Assembly: GCA_022572485.1 (NCBI GenBank)
Contig: JACZVU010000102.1
Coordinates: 1-8,918, forward strand
Reading direction: 5' to 3'
Source: Myxococcales bacterium
GTDB taxonomy: Bacteria; Myxococcota_A; UBA9160; SMWR01
DNA length: 8,918 nt
Made by a program: the position numbers and the translations under genes. The notes under the pieces were generated by a model. That model was not told the DNA's origin, made no database searches, and was given only the letters and a program-made list of their open reading frames with translations. Shown here piece by piece: positions 5,272 through 8,918 of the stretch; the stretch's first letter is position 1, and each line of letters begins with the position of its first letter.

Positions 5272-5880
5272 CTAGTAGCTGGGTAGCTTGCGAAGCTCTT
5301 CAAGAACGCGCGCTCGCGCTAGCTGCCACCGGATCAGGCCTTCGTCGCCATCCATCTCAACCGGAAGGTCTACATTCGATGTCAATGCACTTACTCTGCT
5401 GATCCGAAGAACCTCTTCGCTCGGCGTCTTCTCTGAAGGCTCGATCGGGATCAATGATTCCGGCGAGTCGATCACAAAGAACGGAGCCGCCTCAATCACG
5501 CACTCCCAATGCGCTCGTTCTTCAGCACTCTGGGCTCCCTGCACAAGAATCTGTTCGCTCTTCGGTCCGCGCTCGCTCGCGAAGACGAGATACCGAGCGT
5601 CTTCTTCTACCGTGTACTCTTCATCGTTGACAAAGAATTCAAACCGATCGAACCCACCCCGAAGATCGTCTTCCACTTGAGCCGAGACAACCAGCCCACA
5701 CGCATCGCGTTTACGCGCCTCGGTTACGGCGAGCACTCGCACAAGAGCGATGCGCTGGGACTTCGCAACGATCTCTTGAAATGTTCGATGCCGGGTCTTT
5801 TCGGCAACGTTCGCCGATTCCACGCAGCAGCAGCATACAGCCGCGACTAGGTTCCACAGCGCGATCCGCCAGACCGTCAT
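5272..5880 (-). CDS. Secreted protein of unknown function
   Basis: This encodes a 202-residue protein from ATG 5880. Residues 1 to about 23 form a signal peptide, with Arg5 then a hydrophobic run LWNLVAAVCCCCV; the four adjacent cysteines are unusual. The mature part begins with RTFQEIVAKSQRIALVRVLA, then AQVEDDLRGGF and ARYLVFASERG. That order (a helix with a Ser, a strand with RV, a strand before a LRG turn, then YLVF) recalls secreted NTR/TIMP-like OB folds often seen in Gram-negative bacteria, but the likeness is weak and their usual cysteines are absent. The rest is acidic. A GAGGA sequence lies ten bases upstream, inside the preceding reading frame, whose TGA overlaps this ATG as ATGA. 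The two were therefore probably translationally coupled. Confidence 0.7.
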   Translation of the reverse strand: MTVWRIALWNLVAAVCCCCVESANVAEKTRHRTFQEIVAKSQRIALVRVLAVTEARKRDACGLVVSAQVEDDLRGGFDRFEFFVNDEEYTVEEDARYLVFASERGPKSEQILVQGAQSAEERAHWECVIEAAPFFVIDSPESLIPIEPSEKTPSEEVLRISRVSALTSNVDLPVEMDGDEGLIRWQLARARVLEELRKLPSY

Positions 5881-6033
5881 GGTAGTTTGATCCTCATCCT
5901 TCCCAGTGCGTAGGCATCCGCCCTCACCTCGGTGGAGCCTGGGAATCGCGAGTGCCGGGCCTCGTGGAATATCACGAACTCAGCTGCTCGGAAAGTCGAT
6001 CCGAAATCATGCAGTACGGACTTCAGCGGGTGG
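5877..6033 (-). pseudogene. 3' remnant of a gene with an HExxH motif
   Basis: The minus strand reads GHPLKSVLHDFGSTFRAAEF then VIFHEARHSRFPGSTEVRAD and ends AYALGRMRIKLP with TGA 5877-5879. HEARH followed seven residues later by ExRADAYAL resembles the zinc site of gluzincin metallopeptidases, where two His and a downstream Glu in ExxAD hold zinc. The stop overlaps the ATG of the next gene as ATGA, which is typical of a true operon pair and supports the frame. Upstream, the sequence runs into the intergenic repeat at about 6034. The frame stays open there to a GTG at 6095, but as Cys/Arg-rich text. The 5' part of the gene therefore seems to have been lost. The gap between motifs is shorter than in most families, so the enzyme call is tentative. 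Confidence 0.35.
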
Positions 6034-6178
6034 CCCGTGTCGCGGTGGCCACAGCGCGCACGGCGGCGACAGTGCGAAGTGCAGCTTGCGGCCACTGACT
6101 GGCTCGCTCATGGCCTCGGATTGGTGCGCATAGGCGGGCGCGACATGGGCCACGGTGCGACGGGAGCGGGTGCGGCTC
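6034..6178 (+). repeat. Dispersed intergenic repeat, copy B
   Basis: It opens with CCCGTGTCGCGGTGGCCAC (6034-6052), followed by CAGTGCGAAGTGCAG (6070-6084), TTGCGGCC, a TGGCCTCGG block and GCGCGACATGGG (6139-6150). Copy C at 8.6 kb shares these blocks in order with small changes. It fills most of the 309-bp gap between two - strand genes; the rest is the HExxH remnant. I see no complete gene in it. Confidence 0.7.
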
Positions 6179-6188
6179 ATAATCAAGA

Positions 6189-8378
6189 CTACCTTGCGGC
6201 ATGCACGAGTACGAGTCCTCGCTCGCCTAGGGAAACCGCCATACCGCTGGGTTGTGCCGCATCAGCCACCAGATCAAGGACTTCGGCACCCTCGAAGATA
6301 GGTATGGCCGAGAGATCATGGAGGTTGTTGTGCTCGTCCAACACCCAGAGGCCCGAGCCCCCGAACCAGAGCCGATCACTATCGTCGCGCCCGACCGCCC
6401 GCACTTTCTCCAGTTGAGGTCTACCCCGTGAGAAAGGTCTCATTGCCTCCCCAACAGATGGCAGCAAGCCGAGGCCCTGGCTCGTTGCCAGGAGCACGGT
6501 GTCGTCTTTGAGAACAACTCCACCGTAGACCTTGGGCTCGCCAGTTTCAGCTAGGAAGATGCGAGATGCTCGTGGGCGCTCGGGATCCGATCCGTATTCG
6601 AGCTTCCAAAGCTCGTGGTTTCGGTGGTCGTGAAGGAGCCAGGGTTGAGTGGATGTGGGGATGACCCTAAAGGGGTGATACCCACGTTGGTACGGACGTT
6701 CTTCACCGGGGAGTTGTGCTGTGGGCTGCCAGCGCTCGCCTGAATGACGTAGAAGGGTCAGACCGTCGGTCACCCACCATTCCCCATCGGGCGTCACAAA
6801 CGCATCTCCGAAGAAGCTCGAACTTTCGCTTTCTTGTTCGCCAAGATTCGACTCCGAACCGCGATCCAGGCGATACGTGACCGAGCGACCGCGCGAGTAG
6901 TTGGTGAAGAACACGAGGACGATGGCACCTTCCCTGTCTACAAACGCCTCGTTCCGCATCCAGTAGTGGTTGTCGTCCAACTTGATCTGCGGAAGAAGCT
7001 CAACTGGTCGCCATTGCCCGTCCTTCAGTGTCCACGGTGCATTCATTCCCCAGTACCTTCGGCCATCGACGACCATTAGGCCCATGTTGCTCGGCTCGAT
7101 TCTCCCTACGGAGACGGCTCCGAGTTGGTTGGCTATGGAATGCCGCGTTTCGGAGTCGCCACTAATCCGAACCAGACCATCTCGAAGGGTTGAGCAGATA
7201 ACTTCCGGGGGATTTTGCCGAACCGTCTGAGCCTCTGTGATCGCAGGGTAAGAGCCAACCGCGTTGGGGCGACCGGGTAGGTAACGAAGACGGATCTCAT
7301 GAAAGGGTTTCCAGTTTTCGAGTTTCGCATCAGCCTGGAACACTTTTCCGTAGGAAAAGACGAGTATCTGATCTCCTCCGAGTTCAAGCATCCGCGTGAT
7401 TGGCATTCGCGGCTCGTTGGGTGGGGGTTCCTCGTTATCGCGGGACGCCTTGACGCCGAAATCTTTCACCAACGTAACTGAGTCCCCCGCGAGGTGAGCG
7501 ATGTATCCAGAGTTCATCCCCATATGGGACATGCCGCCGTAGGCCCAGATATCGCCGTCAGAGCGTTCTATGAAGCCATATACTCCATCGCATCCTAATT
7601 CGTCGGGGTATTCTTCGTACATCTGTTCCAGAGATTCACCCCAAACTTCCCGGTTGCGCTGTTCTGCGGCAATGCGACAAGCAGCGTGGTAATCCTGTAT
7701 TCTTCCGTCGTGGAGGTCGATGCGAGCGATTCGCCCACCCCATTCACCCCTGTCAGAACCAAGCCAGAGCTGACCATTGCGATCGAGGTGGGCGACATCG
7801 ACCTGATGCTTCAAGTCCCAGGTTCGTCCCCGCGTGTCATGAACAGAAAACCTTGTCCACGAGTATCCAGTTTCGCTCTCAGCGGCCGGGACCTCCGTCT
7901 TTACGACTGCGGCGTAGACCAACTCGCCATCTTCGTGGAATGAGCCGATCCACGCGACCTCGGCTGGAAATTCGGCGACCAACTCCAGTTCGAGGTTGTC
8001 AGGTACAACGCGATATACCTTTCCGTCCTGGCGTCCAGCCAACAGGGTGATGCCCGATCCGCCCAGGCTCGTGAACGGAACACCGGAGATTCTTTGTTGT
8101 GCGAGCTGAAGGCTACGACTGTGGAAGCGTAGGAGATGCCCTGCGCGAGCGAGCGCGACCAGAGAATCGCCGACAATACGGAAGTCGAGCAGTGCGTTCC
8201 GGTCGTAGTGGTACTCGAATTCGATAGTGAGACCGGTGGGCAGATCTACGCTTCCCGACGATCGGTTGCTGAACGCGACAGAACTCGGACTGGGAGAGGG
8301 AGCGCAGGCGAGGGCGAGCCCAAGAACCGATGTCAGGAGTAGTGAGGACTGGATCTGGCGCATAGGCTTTTCTGCCAT
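6189..8378 (-). CDS. Lipoprotein, probable beta-propeller
   Basis: This encodes 729 residues from ATG 8378; an in-frame ATG at 8363 (residue 6) is an equally good start, and neither has a clear ribosome binding site. Residues 6-25 (RQIQSSLLLTSVLGLALAC) form a lipoprotein signal peptide with a probable lipid-modified Cys25, followed by a PSPSPSS linker. The body is beta-rich with recurring segments of the type DRNGQLWLGSDRGEWGG, GDIWAYGGM, DGEWWVTDGLTLL and DDSDRLWFGGSGLWVLD. They look like blades of a seven-bladed propeller of the two-component-regulator-propeller or NHL type. Such domains usually bind a ligand or partner outside the cytoplasm; no catalytic motif is seen. No transmembrane segment follows, so the protein would sit on a membrane surface. 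The next gene on this strand starts about 309 bp downstream. Substrate and role are unknown. Confidence 0.8.
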   Translation of the reverse strand: MAEKPMRQIQSSLLLTSVLGLALACAPSPSPSSVAFSNRSSGSVDLPTGLTIEFEYHYDRNALLDFRIVGDSLVALARAGHLLRFHSRSLQLAQQRISGVPFTSLGGSGITLLAGRQDGKVYRVVPDNLELELVAEFPAEVAWIGSFHEDGELVYAAVVKTEVPAAESETGYSWTRFSVHDTRGRTWDLKHQVDVAHLDRNGQLWLGSDRGEWGGRIARIDLHDGRIQDYHAACRIAAEQRNREVWGESLEQMYEEYPDELGCDGVYGFIERSDGDIWAYGGMSHMGMNSGYIAHLAGDSVTLVKDFGVKASRDNEEPPPNEPRMPITRMLELGGDQILVFSYGKVFQADAKLENWKPFHEIRLRYLPGRPNAVGSYPAITEAQTVRQNPPEVICSTLRDGLVRISGDSETRHSIANQLGAVSVGRIEPSNMGLMVVDGRRYWGMNAPWTLKDGQWRPVELLPQIKLDDNHYWMRNEAFVDREGAIVLVFFTNYSRGRSVTYRLDRGSESNLGEQESESSSFFGDAFVTPDGEWWVTDGLTLLRHSGERWQPTAQLPGEERPYQRGYHPFRVIPTSTQPWLLHDHRNHELWKLEYGSDPERPRASRIFLAETGEPKVYGGVVLKDDTVLLATSQGLGLLPSVGEAMRPFSRGRPQLEKVRAVGRDDSDRLWFGGSGLWVLDEHNNLHDLSAIPIFEGAEVLDLVADAAQPSGMAVSLGERGLVLVHAAR

Positions 8379-8420
8379 ACTGAGAGTTTAGAGAATCCTT
8401 CGTGCCCCGATCTAATACAT

Positions 8421-8448
8421 CCCATTGAGATTCAATGAAATTAATGGG
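8421..8448. promoter_or_regulatory. Nested dyads upstream of the lipoprotein gene, possible operator
   Basis: CATTGA and TCAATG (8423-8437) are perfect arms around GAT. An overlapping pair, CCCATT (8421-8426) and AATGGG (8443-8448), surrounds it. The dyads are in the one AT-rich patch of the gap, 43-70 bp upstream of ATG 8378, where a promoter is expected. A TATTAG lies at 8412-8417 (minus strand) without a clear -35. The symmetry suggests binding of a dimeric regulator; this is inference. Confidence 0.4.
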
Positions 8449-8595
8449 TTACACCGATCTGGGCGTGTGGGTTTGTACATGAAATGCTCCTGAGGACGCC
8501 CCTCCCGGCATTCGAGTACCTTCGGGTCGCGTGGCACACTCGTCCGAGTTCTCCCGAGGAGATCACAGACAGCGTGACGCAGTTTGGACCGGTTC

Positions 8596-8735
8596 CCCGT
8601 GTCGCGTTGGCCACGGTGGCGACCAGAGCGAAGTGCAGTAGGTAGCCGGTCGCTGGTTGCTGGTGGCCTCGGGCTACTGCGCGCTGGGGAGCGGGTGCGA
8701 CATGGGAGACGGCGCTCGGGGGCCGGAAGCGGTTC
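8596..8735 (+). repeat. Dispersed intergenic repeat, copy C
   Basis: It opens with CCCGTGTCGCGTTGGCCAC (8596-8614), one base different from copy B, then CAGAGCGAAGTGCAG (8624-8638). It continues with GCCGGTCGCTGG, GGCCTCGGG, GCGCGCTGGGG, TGCGACATGGG and GGGAGACGGCG. It shares the early and CGACATGGG blocks with copy B, and the GCGCTGGGG and GGGAGACGGCG blocks with copy A. This shows one family with independent loss of parts. Confidence 0.7.
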
Positions 8736-8754
8736 CTTCTTGCGATGTGGCTGA

Positions 8755-8781
8755 CCTCCCTCTTGGTATCCGTCAGGGAGG
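8755..8781. terminator. Perfect 7-bp hairpin after the right-edge gene
   Basis: CCTCCCT (8755-8761) pairs with AGGGAGG (8775-8781) around a 13-base loop, two bases beyond the stop codon of the partial - strand gene. It is GC-rich but no T run follows in the direction of transcription, so intrinsic termination is only possible. Confidence 0.3.
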
Positions 8782-8783
8782 GC

Positions 8784-8918
8784 TCAGTCCACCACCTCGA
8801 CGCCGCTCCATCCCCCGACCTGCTCAAGGTAGACCGCGAGATTCTTGGGCCGATACTTTGAATCCGCTTGGAATCGTCGCTCCACCGATGAATGGATCAA
8901 CACCGCACCGTGTCCGTG
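8784..8918 (-). CDS. C-terminal 44 codons of an unknown protein, runs off the right edge
   Basis: The minus strand is open from the window edge to TGA 8784-8786. It reads natural-looking protein ending RRFQADSKYRPKNLAVYL and EQVGGWSGVEVVD. Its composition is balanced, unlike the neighbouring repeat, and a hairpin follows the stop directly. I do not recognise the family. The start lies outside the window. Confidence 0.5.
   Translation of the reverse strand, partial: HGHGAVLIHSSVERRFQADSKYRPKNLAVYLEQVGGWSGVEVVD

Larger units (their letters stand above)
8379..8783. other. 405-bp intergenic region
   Basis: Between the lipoprotein gene and the partial gene at the right edge there is no convincing coding sequence. 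A minus-strand frame of about 128 codons spans it but is antisense to the repeat and has low-quality composition. The region holds an AT-rich dyad near 8421-8448, repeat copy C and a short hairpin close to the stop of the right-edge gene. Confidence 0.5.

Noticed and set aside
5288..5850. Open + strand frames opposite the secreted-protein gene
   Set aside because: They are Ser/Arg-rich mirror frames of the minus-strand gene, which has a signal peptide and a coupled start.
8441..8827. 128-codon minus-strand frame
   Set aside because: It lies antisense across repeat copy C with poor composition and overlaps the better-supported partial gene at the right edge.

Overview
The window looks like a piece of a GC-rich, Gram-negative-type bacterial chromosome, probably an environmental lineage. 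The evidence is a lipoprotein signal, secreted and membrane-anchored proteins of unknown family, a long intergenic repeat family and several small zinc-ribbon proteins. Planctomycetota or Myxococcota-like genomes would fit, but this is an impression of style and nothing in the window fixes the taxon. I see no rRNA, convincing tRNA or CRISPR array.

Layout. (1) 1-1428 is a patchwork of broken gene pieces on alternating strands: a TraB/GumN-like piece (-), the 3' end of a large serine recombinase (+), an uncertain piece (-), the 3' end of an unknown gene coupled to the first ~31 codons of a response regulator (+), and the 5' end of a protein-kinase-like gene (-) whose later part seems to come from something else. 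(2) 1429-1805 is a gene-free spacer with a strong bulged hairpin and a -10-like box. (3) 1806-3066 is a compact + strand cluster: a 204-residue tyrosine recombinase with a complete R-K-H-R-H-Y active site but no N-terminal DNA-binding domain, then two small genes with good ribosome binding sites, the second a CxxC/CxxC zinc-ribbon protein. Just downstream are three copies of an 11-bp motif. (4) 3304-4437 (-) is a membrane-anchored protein of unknown family with visibly lower GC. (5) 4667-5017 (+) is a small zinc-ribbon plus coiled-coil protein. (6) 5272-8378 holds two - strand genes for exported proteins: a 202-residue secreted protein and a 729-residue lipoprotein, probably a beta-propeller. 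A truncated HExxH-containing reading frame lies between them and overlaps the start of the 202-residue gene by ATGA. (7) The gaps at 5.1, 6.1 and 8.6 kb each carry a copy of one diverged, GC-rich intergenic repeat. (8) The right edge holds the last 44 codons of another - strand gene.

How the parts may work together. The recombinase and its two small followers read as one operon and are the best candidate for a small mobile unit. The broken genes to its left, including another recombinase type, suggest a site of repeated insertion and rearrangement. The right half looks like stable accessory genes for envelope or secreted proteins separated by repeats. Apart from the recombinase, no gene here has a function I can state with confidence.
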